From assembly GCF_000620665.1 (NCBI RefSeq), contig NZ_KK211162.1:124001-188000 (forward strand): 64,000 nt of DNA, read 5' to 3'. Position 1 is the stretch's first letter; the number at the start of each line of letters is the position of its first letter. Origin of the DNA: Sphingomonas sp. URHD0057 (GTDB lineage: Bacteria; Pseudomonadota; Alphaproteobacteria; Sphingomonadales; Sphingomonadaceae). The notes beneath the pieces are model-generated. The model did no database searches and was not told where the DNA came from. It saw only the letters and a list, made by a program, of their open reading frames with translations. Shown one piece after another: positions 1 through 9,725 of the stretch. The translations under genes were made by a program, and so were the position numbers.

Positions 1-558
1 GAGGCTCCACACCAGGCTTTGCGTCGCGAGCGACAGCAGCGGTTCGACGAGCAGCGGATAGACGATCAGTCCGCAAAAGCTGCCGAGGTTGGAGGCCGCG
101 TAGAGCGGATAGGGATCGTCCCCATCGCTCAGCGTGAACCAGCGCTGCATGAGCGGTGCTTGGGCCGAGACGACCAGGAACAGGGGGCCGATCGACAACG
201 CCAGGAACCACGGTACCCACAGGAAGACGTTGGCGTCGGCCGGCGGGGTCGTCCTGACCAATCTGATCGGTAGCATCGCCGCGGCAACCGCAAACAACGC
301 CAGATGCACGGTCGCCTGCCGGCGTGGCGCGAACCGTCCAAGCCAGTGGCTGTAGGCGTAGCCGGCAAGCAGTAGCGCCTGATAGACCAGCATCGCCGAG
401 TTCCACACGGCGGGCGCTCCGCCCAGTCGTGGAAGGGCCATGCGCGCGATCATCGGCTGGACCAGGAACAGCAGAAAGGAGCCGGTGAAAATCGTCGCGA
501 TGAAGGACAAGCGCGTCGATGCCTGCCGCCCACCAGCGATCAGCGCGGTACTGGCCAT
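1..558 (-). CDS. Spermidine-synthase-like membrane protein, N-terminal part (cut by window edge)
   Basis: An open frame of 186 codons runs from an ATG at 558 to the window edge with no stop, so the C-terminus is missing. The visible part is a series of hydrophobic helices: after a short N-terminus comes LFLVQPMIARMALPRLGG, then further membrane segments, then YPLYAASNLGSFCGL. These are characteristic of the transporter-like N-terminal region fused to a spermidine-synthase-like Rossmann domain in bacterial 'fused MFS/spermidine synthase' proteins. The substrate is unknown in this family, and the methyltransferase-like catalytic half would lie outside the window. It is transcribed in the same direction as the decarboxylase 105 bases upstream. 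Only the fold assignment is firm. Confidence 0.75.
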   Translation of the reverse strand, partial: MASTALIAGGRQASTRLSFIATIFTGSFLLFLVQPMIARMALPRLGGAPAVWNSAMLVYQALLLAGYAYSHWLGRFAPRRQATVHLALFAVAAAMLPIRLVRTTPPADANVFLWVPWFLALSIGPLFLVVSAQAPLMQRWFTLSDGDDPYPLYAASNLGSFCGLIVYPLLVEPLLSLATQSLVWSL

Positions 559-663
559 CCTGCTTGCTCTCCCCGCGCCGTCACGGGCGCGAGCAGAGGC
601 TTAGCGAGAAGGCGATTGGAAAATGGTTAACGGAGGCGAAGCCGGGCGGTCTCGGCGATGATC

Positions 664-2103
664 TCAGCCACCGAGGGCCTCGGCGCCGCGAACAACCGCG
701 TCGATCGAGTCGTCGACATGCTCGAGGTGAGTGCGGAAGGAGAGGATCGCGCAGCGCAAGCGATAGCTGCCGTCGATCTTCGTCCCGCTCATCATCACGC
801 GGCCTTCCTGCTGGATTTGCTGCATGAGCCGTTCGTTGAACTGATCGACATCCCCGGACTTCGGCAGGTAGCGGAACGCAACCACCGAAAGGTCCGGCGC
901 AGGCCCCGGGTCCCAACCGTCGATCTCCGACAGGCGGGCATGGAAATAGCGGGCGAGCGCGAGCTTCTCCGCCTGGGCGGCGCGGAAGGCAGCGACGCCG
1001 GCCATTTGCAGCGGGAGCCACAGGCGCATCGCCCGGAAATGGCGGGTCAGCTCGGGCGACAAATCGGCGGGCGAGGGGCCGACCTCGGACTCGCCAAGCG
1101 GACGAATATATTCGCCGCTGGCGCTGAATGCCTGTTGCAGGAGCTTCCCGTCGCGGACCAGCGCCGCGCCGGTTCCGTAGGGGAGGAACAAGGTCTTGTG
1201 GGGATCAAGCGCGACACTGTCGGCCTGCTCGATCCCGCGAAGCAAGGCGCGGCCCTCGTCGCACAGGGCGAAGAGCCCGCCATAGGCGCCGTCGGCGTGC
1301 AACCAGGCGCCGTAGCGGCGGCACAGCTCGGCGATCTGGGGCAATGGATCGATGGCGCCGGTGTCGACCGTTCCTGAGGAGGCGACGACCAGCCACGGAC
1401 GAACACCGGCGCGACGGTCCTGTTCGAGCGCCTGTTCCAGCGCCTCGATCGACATTCGGCAATGATCGTCGGTCGCGACGATCCGTTTCGGGGCGCGGCC
1501 GCGGCCGGCGATGTGGAGTGCCTTATCGATGCAATAATGGGCGAAGCGCGTGACATAGACCGCACCGCCACCGTCCGGGTCGCGGGCTTCGCGGGCGGCG
1601 ACGATGGCCGTGAGGTTGGCGATGCTGCCGCCCGAGGTGAGCGTTCCCGCGGCCTCCTTGGGATAGCCGATGACCTCCGCCAGCCATTGGGTGCAGGCAT
1701 TTTCGATGCGAACGGCGCCTGGGCTGGCGGAGGCAAAGCCCGAATATTTGTTCGAGGCCGCCGCGAGCAGGTCGCCGAAGGCGGAATAGGGAACCGCGCC
1801 ACCGGGGATATAGGCCATGAAGCGCGGGCTGGTGGTAGCGAAGCCGGGCGCATCCACGCACTCTCGCACATAATCGAGGACCGCCGCAGCGTCGCGGCCC
1901 TCCTCGGTGAATTCGGGGTCGAGCCGCTGGGCGAAAACCTCCGACCAGGGGCGGTTGCTAGAGGCTGCCTCGACCTGGTCCCAATAGGCCAGCGCATGGT
2001 CGAGCGCCTGCTCGCCGAATGCCCGGCGCTGACCGGCGTCGGGCTCGAGCGGGCGAGTCTGTGCGCGCAGCGCCTCGATCTCGGCCCGCAGCTGTTCGAT
2101 CAT
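664..2103 (-). CDS. Pyridoxal-phosphate-dependent group II (aromatic-amino-acid type) decarboxylase
   Basis: 479 aa, the usual length for group II decarboxylases of the DOPA/tryptophan/tyrosine type. The PLP-binding lysine lies in DPHKTLFLPYG at about residue 300. The upstream HADGAYGG motif supplies the aspartate that pairs with the pyridine nitrogen, and TSGGSIANLTA forms the phosphate cup. It should remove the carboxyl group of an L-amino acid to give an amine in the cytosol. The substrate cannot be read from sequence: aromatic amino acids are the family default, but many bacterial members are uncharacterised. The start is an ATG preceded by AAGG, 10 bases after the hemB stop, so co-transcription with hemB is likely. 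Confidence 0.85.
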   Translation of the reverse strand: MIEQLRAEIEALRAQTRPLEPDAGQRRAFGEQALDHALAYWDQVEAASSNRPWSEVFAQRLDPEFTEEGRDAAAVLDYVRECVDAPGFATTSPRFMAYIPGGAVPYSAFGDLLAAASNKYSGFASASPGAVRIENACTQWLAEVIGYPKEAAGTLTSGGSIANLTAIVAAREARDPDGGGAVYVTRFAHYCIDKALHIAGRGRAPKRIVATDDHCRMSIEALEQALEQDRRAGVRPWLVVASSGTVDTGAIDPLPQIAELCRRYGAWLHADGAYGGLFALCDEGRALLRGIEQADSVALDPHKTLFLPYGTGAALVRDGKLLQQAFSASGEYIRPLGESEVGPSPADLSPELTRHFRAMRLWLPLQMAGVAAFRAAQAEKLALARYFHARLSEIDGWDPGPAPDLSVVAFRYLPKSGDVDQFNERLMQQIQQEGRVMMSGTKIDGSYRLRCAILSFRTHLEHVDDSIDAVVRGAEALGG

Positions 2104-2113
2104 AGCGCCTTGG

Positions 2114-3103
2114 TTATCCTGTGATCAGGCGCGCGGCGTCGAGCGCGTGATAGGTGAGGACGCCGGTCGCGCCCGCGCGCTTGAACGCGATCAGGGTCTC
2201 GAGGATCAGCGCGTCGCGGTCGCCCGCGCCCGCCGCCGCGGCCGCCTCGATCATCGCATACTCGCCGCTCACCTGGTAAGCGAAGGTCGGCACCCCAAAC
2301 GCATCCTTCACCCTCGCGACGACGTCGAGATAGGGCAGGCCGGGCTTGACCATCACGAAGTCGGCGCCCTCGGCGATGTCGAGCTCGACTTCGCGCAGCG
2401 CCTCTTCGATGTTCGCCGGATCCATCTGATAGCCGCGCTTGTCGCCCTTGAGCCGGCCCTGGCTGCCGACCGCCTCGCGGAACGGGCCGTAGAAGGCCGA
2501 GGCGTATTTCGCCGCATAGGCCATGATCGCGACATTGTGGTGGCCGCCGTCCTCCAGAGCCGTCCGGATCGCGGCGACGCGGCCGTCCATCATGTCGGAT
2601 GGCGCGACGATGTCGGCGCCCGCTTCCGCCTGGACCAGCGCCTGCTCGGTGAGGATCGCGACCGTGTCGTCGTTGAGGACGTAGCCGGTCTGGTCGGTTA
2701 GCCCATCATGGCCGTGCGCCGTGTAGGGATCGAGGGCAACGTCGGTGAGAACGCCGATCTCGGGCACCGCATCCTTGATCGCCTTGATCGCGCGGCAGAT
2801 GAGATTGTCCTTGTTGAGCGCTTCCTCGGCGCGCTCGGTGCGGAGCTCGTTGGGCGTATTCGGAAACAGGGCGACGCAGGGAATGCCGAGGGCCGCGGCT
2901 TCCTTCGCTTTGGCGCCGAGCCGGTCGACGCTCCAGCGGCTGACCCCCGGAAGCGAGCCGATCGGTTCCTCGCAGTCGGACCCTTCGCAGACGAACAGCG
3001 GCCAGATGAAGTCGCTCGGGTGAAGGCGGTTCTCGGCGAGCATGTCGCGCATCCATGGCGCAACGCGGCCGCGCCGCATGCGGAGATAGGGGAAGGAAGA
3101 CAT
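2114..3103 (-). CDS. hemB: Delta-aminolevulinic acid dehydratase (porphobilinogen synthase)
   Basis: 329 aa. It condenses two 5-aminolevulinate molecules into porphobilinogen, the second common step of haem and other tetrapyrrole synthesis, in the cytosol. Both Schiff-base lysines are visible: AYAAKYASAFYGPFR (about residue 195) and FVMVKPGLPYLD (about 250). The metal region reads DVALDPYTAHGHDG. Aspartates stand where zinc-type enzymes carry cysteines, so this is the magnesium/potassium-dependent class seen in many alphaproteobacteria and pseudomonads. The ATG has GAGGG five bases upstream. A palindromic repeat lies just 5' of the gene, separating it from the MATE gene. Confidence 0.97.
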   Translation of the reverse strand: MSSFPYLRMRRGRVAPWMRDMLAENRLHPSDFIWPLFVCEGSDCEEPIGSLPGVSRWSVDRLGAKAKEAAALGIPCVALFPNTPNELRTERAEEALNKDNLICRAIKAIKDAVPEIGVLTDVALDPYTAHGHDGLTDQTGYVLNDDTVAILTEQALVQAEAGADIVAPSDMMDGRVAAIRTALEDGGHHNVAIMAYAAKYASAFYGPFREAVGSQGRLKGDKRGYQMDPANIEEALREVELDIAEGADFVMVKPGLPYLDVVARVKDAFGVPTFAYQVSGEYAMIEAAAAAGAGDRDALILETLIAFKRAGATGVLTYHALDAARLITG

Positions 3104-3116
3104 AAACGCCCTCTAT

Positions 3117-3186
3117 CGTCATTCCCGCGAAAGCGGGAACCCAGTTTTTCTTGCTTGGCTGGGTCCCCGCGTTCGCGGGGATGACG
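3117..3186. repeat. 70-bp nested palindromic intergenic repeat (MITE/REP-like)
   Basis: Two 28-base arms (3117-3144 and 3159-3186) are near-perfect inverted copies of each other. Each begins or ends with CGTCAT and CCCAG and is itself palindromic around a CGCGAAAGCG or CGCGTTCGCG core. A 14-base T-rich spacer separates them. The unit lies between hemB and the MATE gene on their common transcript. It could fold into a long hairpin and act as an attenuator or mRNA stabiliser. Repeats with the core TTCCCGCGAAAGCGGGAA are widely dispersed in sphingomonads and related bacteria (general knowledge). Only one copy was noticed in this window. Confidence 0.85.
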
Positions 3187-3193
3187 AAGAAAG

Positions 3194-4660
3194 TTACCCA
3201 GCGGGGTTCAGCGCGCCGCCCGGTTCGCGCGTCGCCAGCGCTTCCTCGGTCGTCTCGTCCTCGTCGGGGCAGGGCTCGGCCGCCATCCGCGCCTTCTTCC
3301 ACCCACCCTGCAGATAGTAAGCAAGGGCGAGCCCAAGATTGATCAGCGAGGTGACCGGGAAGCTGGTCCAGATCGCGTCCGCGCCGAGCCAGCCGTAAGT
3401 CGCGAAGATCCAGCCGAAGCGGATCGGCACCAGTCCGACTGCAAGAATGATCAGCGGCGCCCACACCGCGCCGTTGGCGCGAACGGTTGCGAACAGCACC
3501 ATCATCACCCCGAACAGCAGGAAGTTCCAGGTGGCGAGCAGGTGGATGTGCTGGGCGATCGGAAGCGCCGGGCTGTCGGGTCCCATAAACAGGCTCAGGA
3601 CCGCGCGGTCGGCAAGCGTCATCAGCGCGATGAGCGCGCCGGTGATCAGCAGCGATTGGACGATGCCGACCTGCGTAATGCGGCCGACGCGCTCCCACTT
3701 GCCGGCGCCGATGTTCTGCGATGCCATCGCACTCACCGCGGCACCCAGCGCCATCGCCGGCATCTGGACGTAGGTCCACAGCTGCATCGCGACGCCGAAG
3801 GCCGCGGTGGTGTCGACGCCTTCGCGGTTGACCATGCTGACGAGCGTTAGCGCCGATAGCGAGATGACGATCATCTGCAGGCCCATCGGCAGGCCCTTGA
3901 TCACCAGCGTCTTCAGGATCGCGCGGCTTGGAAGCAAATACGCAAGCTCATGGCCGCGCAGCCGCAGCGGCAAGTCCTTCGCGTAGATGTAAATGAACAG
4001 GCCGATCAGGCTCACGTAATTGCCGACCAGCGTCGACATCGCGGAGCCCGCGATCCCCATCTCCGGGAACGGGCCCCAGCCACGGATGAAGAATGGGTTG
4101 AGCCCGCTGTCGAGGGCAACGGCAACGATCATGAACCACAGCGGCGTCAGGCTGTCGCCCGAGCCGCGCAGCGCCATCATCAGCAGCGTCAGCAACAACA
4201 GCGCCGGAAGCGCGAGGAAGATGACCCGCAAATAAGCGAGCGCGAGCGGGGCGGCGTCGCCGGGCGTCCCGAGCAGCTGGAGAATCGCCGGCGCCAGGAA
4301 CCAGCCGGCGACGGCAACGAGGATCGTGATCACCGCGAACGAGCCCGAGGCGGTGCCGAATACGCGCCGCGCCTGGTCCACGTCCTTGCGGCCCCAGGCC
4401 TGGCCGATGAGGATGGTCGAGGCCATGCCGAAGCCGAACACGAAGGACGACAACAGGAACATGACCATATTGGCATTGGAGGTGGCCGCTAAGGCGCCTT
4501 CGCCGAGGAAGCGCCCGACCCAGATCGCGTTGACGGTGCCGTTCAGGGACTGAAGGATCGAGCTCGCGAGCGTCGGCAGCGCGAAGGCGAGCAGGGTCTT
4601 CGCGATCGGGCCTTCGGTGAGGTTGCCGCGGCCGCTTCTTCGAGTTCCAGCGTCTGCCAT
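3194..4660 (-). CDS. MATE family multidrug efflux transporter
   Basis: 488 aa with about 12 hydrophobic segments in two homologous halves. The first starts TLLAFALPTLASSILQSL and the second KGLPMGLQMIVISLSALTLV, the usual MatE repeat architecture. It would export cationic drugs or other organic compounds in exchange for Na+ or H+ across the inner membrane. The C-terminal tail is charged and acidic. Its ATG overlaps the valS stop by one base (TGATG), so it is translated as the downstream member of a valS operon. The coupling ion and substrate cannot be read from sequence. Confidence 0.93.
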   Translation of the reverse strand: MADAGTRRSGRGNLTEGPIAKTLLAFALPTLASSILQSLNGTVNAIWVGRFLGEGALAATSNANMVMFLLSSFVFGFGMASTILIGQAWGRKDVDQARRVFGTASGSFAVITILVAVAGWFLAPAILQLLGTPGDAAPLALAYLRVIFLALPALLLLTLLMMALRGSGDSLTPLWFMIVAVALDSGLNPFFIRGWGPFPEMGIAGSAMSTLVGNYVSLIGLFIYIYAKDLPLRLRGHELAYLLPSRAILKTLVIKGLPMGLQMIVISLSALTLVSMVNREGVDTTAAFGVAMQLWTYVQMPAMALGAAVSAMASQNIGAGKWERVGRITQVGIVQSLLITGALIALMTLADRAVLSLFMGPDSPALPIAQHIHLLATWNFLLFGVMMVLFATVRANGAVWAPLIILAVGLVPIRFGWIFATYGWLGADAIWTSFPVTSLINLGLALAYYLQGGWKKARMAAEPCPDEDETTEEALATREPGGALNPAG

Positions 4661-7446
4661 CAGCCTAGCCGCTCCAACGCAGCGCGGAGGCGTTCGGCCT
4701 CAGCGGCCTTGGCGTCGTGGTCGGCGCGCGCTTTTTCGACCGCCTCGGGTTTGGCGCGCTCGGTGAAGTTGGGGTTGGCGAGGCGCTGCGCGAGGCTGTC
4801 CCGCTCTTTCTCCGCTGCGTCAGCGGCCTTCGTCAGTCGCGCCTTTTCGGCGTCGAGGTCGATCACACCTTCGAGCGGGACGACAAGAGTTGCACCTGGC
4901 GCCGAGATCCGAAGCACGCCGCCGGTCGGGATTTCGGATGAAGAAATCTCTATACGTCCTACTCGCTCGAACATGGCCTGCGCAGATGGAAGGCGCTTCC
5001 ACAGATTGTGGGTAACGTCCTCTAAATACGCTTTGAGGCGCTGCCCCGGCGGAATGCCCGCGTCATTCTTCGCAGCACGCACAGCAACGATCGTTCTGAT
5101 AATCCAGTCGAATTCAACACGGGCATCGACGGCCTCGCCATCCACGGTCGCGATTATCGGATTGGCGAGCGCCGCAGGCTCCGGCCATTTGGCGACGATG
5201 AGCTCGTACGGCCGCTCGCCCATCGCGCCCCACAATTCCTCGGTGATGAAGGGCATCAGCGGGTGGAGCATCACCAAGATCTGGTCGAACGCCCAGGCGG
5301 CGACGCGCTTGGTCTCGTCGTCGAACGCGCCTTTGATCAGCTCGACATACCAGTCGCAGAAGGTGCCCCAGACGAAGTGGTAGATGGCGTCGGCCATGTC
5401 GTCGTAGCGCAGTTCGTCGAACGCGCGGTTGAGCTTCGCGAGCGTTTCGACCACCTCGCCGATGATCCAGCGGTTGACGGGCAGCTCGGCCTCCGGGGCG
5501 GCGATGCTGTCGCTGGCGCCGACGCCATTCATCTGCAGGAAGCGCGCGGCGTTCCACAGCTTGGTCGCGAAGTTGCGGTAGCCCTCGACGCGCTTCTCAT
5601 CGAGCTTGATGTCGCGGCCCTGGCTTTCCATCGCGGCGAGCGTGAAGCGCAGCGCGTCGGCGCCGTATTTGTCGATGAGGCCGAGCGGGTCGACGGTGTT
5701 GCCCTTCGACTTGGACATCTTCTGGCCCTTGGCGTCGCGGACCAGCCCATGAAGGTAGAGCGTCTTCCATGGCCGCTCGCCCATGAACTCGAAGCCCTGC
5801 ATCGCCATGCGGGCGTCCCAGAAGAAGATGATGTCGAAGCCGGAAATCAGGACGTCGTTGGGATAGTGGCGCTCGAGGTCTTCTGTCTGTTCGGGCCAGC
5901 CAAGCGTGGCGAATGGCCAGAGAGCCGAGCTGAACCAGGTATCGAGGACGTCCTCGTCCTGGCGTAGCGGCTTGCCGCCGGCTTGAGCTTTTGCTTCCTC
6001 TTCCGTCTCGGCGACGTAAACGCTGCCGTCGTCTGCGTACCAGGCGGGAATGCGGTGGCCCCACCACAGCTGTCGTGACACGCACCAGGGCTGGATATTC
6101 TCGAGCCAGTTGAACCAGGTCTTCTTCCAGGTCTCCGGCACGACCGCGATATCGCCCGACCGCACTGCCTCGATCGCCGGCTTGGCCAGCGTCTCGGCAT
6201 CGACGTACCATTGGTCGGTCAGCATCGGCTCGATCACCAGCCCGGAGCGGTCGCCGAAGGGCTGCATGATCAGCTTGTCCTCGACCTTGATCATCAGGCC
6301 TTCGGCATCGATGTCCGTAACCACCTGCTTGCGGGCCTCATAGCGGTCGAGTCCGCGGTAGGCGTCCGGCACGAGATTGAGCGTATCGATTTCTTCTGCG
6401 CTGGCCGGTTCGCCGCGCGCGATCGCCTGGGCGCGAGCGGCGGATTGGGCATAGGAGGGCCCGTCGCTACGCATGTGCGCGGTCGCATCCATCAACCGAT
6501 ACATCGGAATGCCGTTGCGCTGCGCCACGCCATAGTCGTTGAGGTCGTGAGCGCCGGTGATCTTGACCGCGCCCGAGCCGAAATTCGGGTCGGGATAGTC
6601 GTCGGTGATGATCGGGATCAGGCGCCGATGCTCCTTCGGCCCGACGGGAATCTCGCAAAGCTTGCCGATGATCGGCCGGTAGCGTTCGTCGTCCGGATGA
6701 ACCGCGACCGCGCCGTCGCCGAGCATGGTCTCGGGCCGCGTCGTGGCGATCGAGATGTAGTCGCGCTCTTCCTGAAGGACGACGTTCCCGTCCTCATCCT
6801 TTTCGACGTAGGTGTAGGTCTCACCACCCGCGAGCGGATATTTGAAGTGCCACATGTGGCCCTGCACTTCGCGGCTCTCGACTTCGAGATCGCTGATCGC
6901 AGTCTGGAATTTCGGGTCCCAGTTGACCAGGCGCTTGGCACGATAGAGCAGTTTGCGCCGGTAGAGCTCGACAAAGACTTTGACGACGGCCTTCGAGAAG
7001 CCTTCGTCCATGGTGAAGCGTTCGTGCGCCCAGTCGCAGGAGGCGCCGAGACGCCGGAGCTGGCGGGTGATCGCCCCGCCCGACTGGGCTTTCCATTCCC
7101 ACACGTGCTCGAGGAAGGCCTCGCGGCCGATCTCGGCGCGTTTGATGCCCTGACTCTCGAGATTGCGCTCGACCACCATCTGGGTCGCGATTCCGGCGTG
7201 GTCGGTGCCGGCGACCCACAGCGCATCCTTGCCGAGCATCCGCTCGCGGCGGGTGAGGACGTCCTGCAACGTGATGTCGAGAGCGTGGCCGATGTGTAAG
7301 CTACCAGTAACGTTGGGCGGCGGCATGACGATCGTCCACGGCTCGCGATCATTGCGATCGGGCCGGAACAAGCCGCGCGTCTCCCAGTGCGCGTACCAGC
7401 GTTCCTCGATGGTCTTCGGGTCGAAGGTCTTGGGAAGCTCGCTCAT
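4660..7446 (-). CDS. valS: Valine--tRNA ligase
   Basis: 928 aa class I synthetase that charges tRNA-Val and edits misactivated threonine. The HIGH-type signature is [15 protein letters not shown] near residue 45 and the KMSKS loop is [15 protein letters not shown] near 580. Between them lies the CP1 editing domain, with [10 protein letters not shown]. The anticodon-binding domain and a C-terminal Val-tRNA synthetase coiled-coil arm follow (about residues 865-928, ending [12 protein letters not shown]). The ATG at 7446 is preferred over a GTG three codons upstream because an AGGCG element sits about 8 bases before it. The MATE gene follows with one base of overlap. Confidence 0.97.
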   Translation of the reverse strand: MSELPKTFDPKTIEERWYAHWETRGLFRPDRNDREPWTIVMPPPNVTGSLHIGHALDITLQDVLTRRERMLGKDALWVAGTDHAGIATQMVVERNLESQGIKRAEIGREAFLEHVWEWKAQSGGAITRQLRRLGASCDWAHERFTMDEGFSKAVVKVFVELYRRKLLYRAKRLVNWDPKFQTAISDLEVESREVQGHMWHFKYPLAGGETYTYVEKDEDGNVVLQEERDYISIATTRPETMLGDGAVAVHPDDERYRPIIGKLCEIPVGPKEHRRLIPIITDDYPDPNFGSGAVKITGAHDLNDYGVAQRNGIPMYRLMDATAHMRSDGPSYAQSAARAQAIARGEPASAEEIDTLNLVPDAYRGLDRYEARKQVVTDIDAEGLMIKVEDKLIMQPFGDRSGLVIEPMLTDQWYVDAETLAKPAIEAVRSGDIAVVPETWKKTWFNWLENIQPWCVSRQLWWGHRIPAWYADDGSVYVAETEEEAKAQAGGKPLRQDEDVLDTWFSSALWPFATLGWPEQTEDLERHYPNDVLISGFDIIFFWDARMAMQGFEFMGERPWKTLYLHGLVRDAKGQKMSKSKGNTVDPLGLIDKYGADALRFTLAAMESQGRDIKLDEKRVEGYRNFATKLWNAARFLQMNGVGASDSIAAPEAELPVNRWIIGEVVETLAKLNRAFDELRYDDMADAIYHFVWGTFCDWYVELIKGAFDDETKRVAAWAFDQILVMLHPLMPFITEELWGAMGERPYELIVAKWPEPAALANPIIATVDGEAVDARVEFDWIIRTIVAVRAAKNDAGIPPGQRLKAYLEDVTHNLWKRLPSAQAMFERVGRIEISSSEIPTGGVLRISAPGATLVVPLEGVIDLDAEKARLTKAADAAEKERDSLAQRLANPNFTERAKPEAVEKARADHDAKAAEAERLRAALERLG

Positions 7447-7556
7447 CGCCGGCACGCCTAGCGATGCCGCAATGCAGCATCAACCGTTGGCGGCTTGCGG
7501 GGTGCTGCGATCACCCGCACAACCCGGTCGATAACGTTCTCAGAATCGGAGACGCG

Positions 7557-9281
7557 ATGAAGCGCTTGCTGCTCGGTTTGGCGGCATTTGCGACGGCCGG
7601 CGCGAGCGCCGCGGCGCCCGTGCCCGGCTTCCTTGGCGCGCAGGGACCACGCATCGTCGACGGCGACGGCCGACCGGTGATCTTGCGTGGGATCGGCCTT
7701 GGCGGCTGGATGCTCCAGGAAGGCTACATGCTGAAGCTTGGCGAGCTCGGCCAGCAGCATGTGATCCAGCGTCGCCTGGCCGAGCTGGTGGGCCGGGCTG
7801 CGGTCGAGGAGTTTGAGCGCGCGTGGCTCGATCATCACATGACCAAGGCGGACATGGACGCGCTCGGCCGTTGGGGCTTCAGCTCGGTTCGCCTGCCCAT
7901 GCATTACGCGTTGTTCCTTGATCCCTCTGCGCCGGCCGGGACCGATCGCTGGAACGAGGACGGGTTCCGGCGGGTCGACCGGCTGCTCGAATGGGCGGCG
8001 GCCAACCGGATGTGGGTGATCCTCGACCTCCACGCGGCGCCGGGCGGTCAGGGCACCGACCTCGCCATCTCGGACCGCGATCCGGCGCAGGCTTCCTTGT
8101 GGGGCAGTGCCGAGAACCAGCGCCGCACCGTCGCGCTGTGGCGAGAAATTGCGCGGCGCTACACCGACAATCCGTGGGTCGGCGGTTATGACCTAGTGAA
8201 CGAGCCCAATTGGGATTTCGACGGACCCGGCGGCGGCCACGGCTGTAACGACAAGAGCAACCGACCGATCGCCGCGCTCTATAAAAGGATCACCGCGGCG
8301 ATCCGCGAGCACGACCGCAACCATCTGATCGTCATCGAGGGCAATTGCTGGGGTAATAATTACGCCGGGATCACGCCCGACTGGGACGATAAGCTCGTGC
8401 TCAGCTTCCACAAATATTGGAACCACAACGACGCCGGCTCGATTGCCGGGATCGTCAAATTGCGCGAGGCGACGGGACGGCCGATCTGGCTCGGCGAGAG
8501 CGGCGAAAATTCCAACGGCTGGGACCGGGATGCGATCAAGCTCGCTGAAGCGAACGACATCGGCTGGTCGTGGTGGCCACTCAAGAAGCTCGGCTTCAAC
8601 AACCCGCTCGAGGTCACCCCGAACCAGGGCTGGCAGCGGATCGTCGAGTGGCTGACCGGCAAGGGCCCGCGGCCCGATCCGGCGGAGGCGCGGACGGCGA
8701 TGATGAAGCTCGCCTCCCACGACGTCGATTATGCGAACAATGTGGTTCATCCGGACGTGGTCGACGCGATGATGCGCCAGACCCATTCCGATGCGACGGT
8801 CCCGTTCCGGGAGCACCGCTTGGGCAGCGTCCCTCTGGAGATCGCGGCGGTCGATTACGACCTCGGCCCGCCGGGCATTGCCTATGCGGACCGGGTTGAG
8901 GCCGACTACCACACCGATACCGGCGGCAAGCGGAGCGAGTGGAACGATGGCCGCACCTACCGCAACGACGGCGTCGACATTGCCCGCGAGCCTGACGGTT
9001 CGCCTTACATTTCGGCCTTCGAGCAGGGCGAGTGGATGCAATATACGATCGATGCCGAAGCCGAGGGTGGGCGCGGGGCGGCGCTAGTCGCCGCCGATGG
9101 CCCCGCCACGCTCGCGATCACGCTCAATGACGGTCTGCCGGTAACGCTGTCCGTGGCGGCGACCAATGGGTGGCAGACGATATCCGTGCCGCCGCTGCCG
9201 ATGCTCCAGGGCACCAACCGCTTGAAGCTGGCCGTGGTCCGCGGCAGCCTCAGGCTGAAGACGATCCGGTTTCCTGGCTAG
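7557..9281 (+). CDS. Secreted glycoside hydrolase family 5 with C-terminal CBM6-like domain
   Basis: 574 aa from the ATG at 7557, which has GGAGA just upstream; the longer frame from 7464 lacks this. A signal peptide (MKRLLLGLAAFATAGASAAA) is followed by a GH5/cellulase-type barrel. The acid/base glutamate lies in YDLVNEPNWDFD and the nucleophile in IWLGESGENS; GGWMLQEGYM at the start resembles exo-1,3-glucanase/BglC-type members. The last ~150 residues (EIAAVDYDLG, NDGVDIA, GEWMQYTI) look like a CBM6-type carbohydrate-binding module. It probably cleaves a beta-glucan in the periplasm or outside the cell. It is on the opposite strand to both neighbours and splits an otherwise minus-strand housekeeping block. 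Confidence 0.88.
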   Translation: MKRLLLGLAAFATAGASAAAPVPGFLGAQGPRIVDGDGRPVILRGIGLGGWMLQEGYMLKLGELGQQHVIQRRLAELVGRAAVEEFERAWLDHHMTKADMDALGRWGFSSVRLPMHYALFLDPSAPAGTDRWNEDGFRRVDRLLEWAAANRMWVILDLHAAPGGQGTDLAISDRDPAQASLWGSAENQRRTVALWREIARRYTDNPWVGGYDLVNEPNWDFDGPGGGHGCNDKSNRPIAALYKRITAAIREHDRNHLIVIEGNCWGNNYAGITPDWDDKLVLSFHKYWNHNDAGSIAGIVKLREATGRPIWLGESGENSNGWDRDAIKLAEANDIGWSWWPLKKLGFNNPLEVTPNQGWQRIVEWLTGKGPRPDPAEARTAMMKLASHDVDYANNVVHPDVVDAMMRQTHSDATVPFREHRLGSVPLEIAAVDYDLGPPGIAYADRVEADYHTDTGGKRSEWNDGRTYRNDGVDIAREPDGSPYISAFEQGEWMQYTIDAEAEGGRGAALVAADGPATLAITLNDGLPVTLSVAATNGWQTISVPPLPMLQGTNRLKLAVVRGSLRLKTIRFPG

Positions 9282-9709
9282 AGCGGGCGGCCGGTGATCC
9301 GCGTAATCTCGCGCTTGACATGTTCGTCGACCATCTGCGGGAGATGATCGTCGAGCCATTGCTTGAGCATCGGCTTCAGCATGTCGCGGATCATATCCTC
9401 GAGCGGGTTGACCTGCGGGGCCGCGGGCACGCTTGCGGCCACCGTCTGCAGCTGGGCGAGCGCCTCGCGGCTGTGGCCGGCGATCTCCTCGTCGAGCAGC
9501 GGCGGGCCGAGATCCTGCGGCGGCGCAAGGGGCTCGTTGAGCTCAAGCACGTCGGCATCCTCGTCCGAGCCGATGTTTTCCTCGGGCAGCGGCGAATCGT
9601 CGATCGATCCCGCGGCGACCGCGGTGCGCAGCTCTTTTTCCTCGGCGATGACCTTTTTGATCGACGCCAATATGTCTTCCATAGAGGGTTCGCGACCGGG
9701 CGACTGCAT
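9278..9709 (-). CDS. PopZ-like / DUF2497 polar organising protein
   Basis: 143 aa. The N-terminal peptide SMEDILASIKKVIAEE and the C-terminal helical block MIRDMLKPMLKQWLDDHLP are the two conserved ends of the DUF2497 family, which includes Caulobacter PopZ. The middle is acidic and Pro-rich, as in PopZ, where a disordered acidic linker allows formation of polar condensates. In Caulobacter the family anchors chromosome origins via ParB and recruits cell-cycle proteins at the pole; the same role here is inference. It lies 16 bases after tolC, on the same strand. The stop overlaps the 3' end of the convergent GH5 gene by four bases. Confidence 0.85.
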   Translation of the reverse strand: MQSPGREPSMEDILASIKKVIAEEKELRTAVAAGSIDDSPLPEENIGSDEDADVLELNEPLAPPQDLGPPLLDEEIAGHSREALAQLQTVAASVPAAPQVNPLEDMIRDMLKPMLKQWLDDHLPQMVDEHVKREITRITGRPL

Positions 9710-9725
9710 GCCGGCGAGCTATCGC

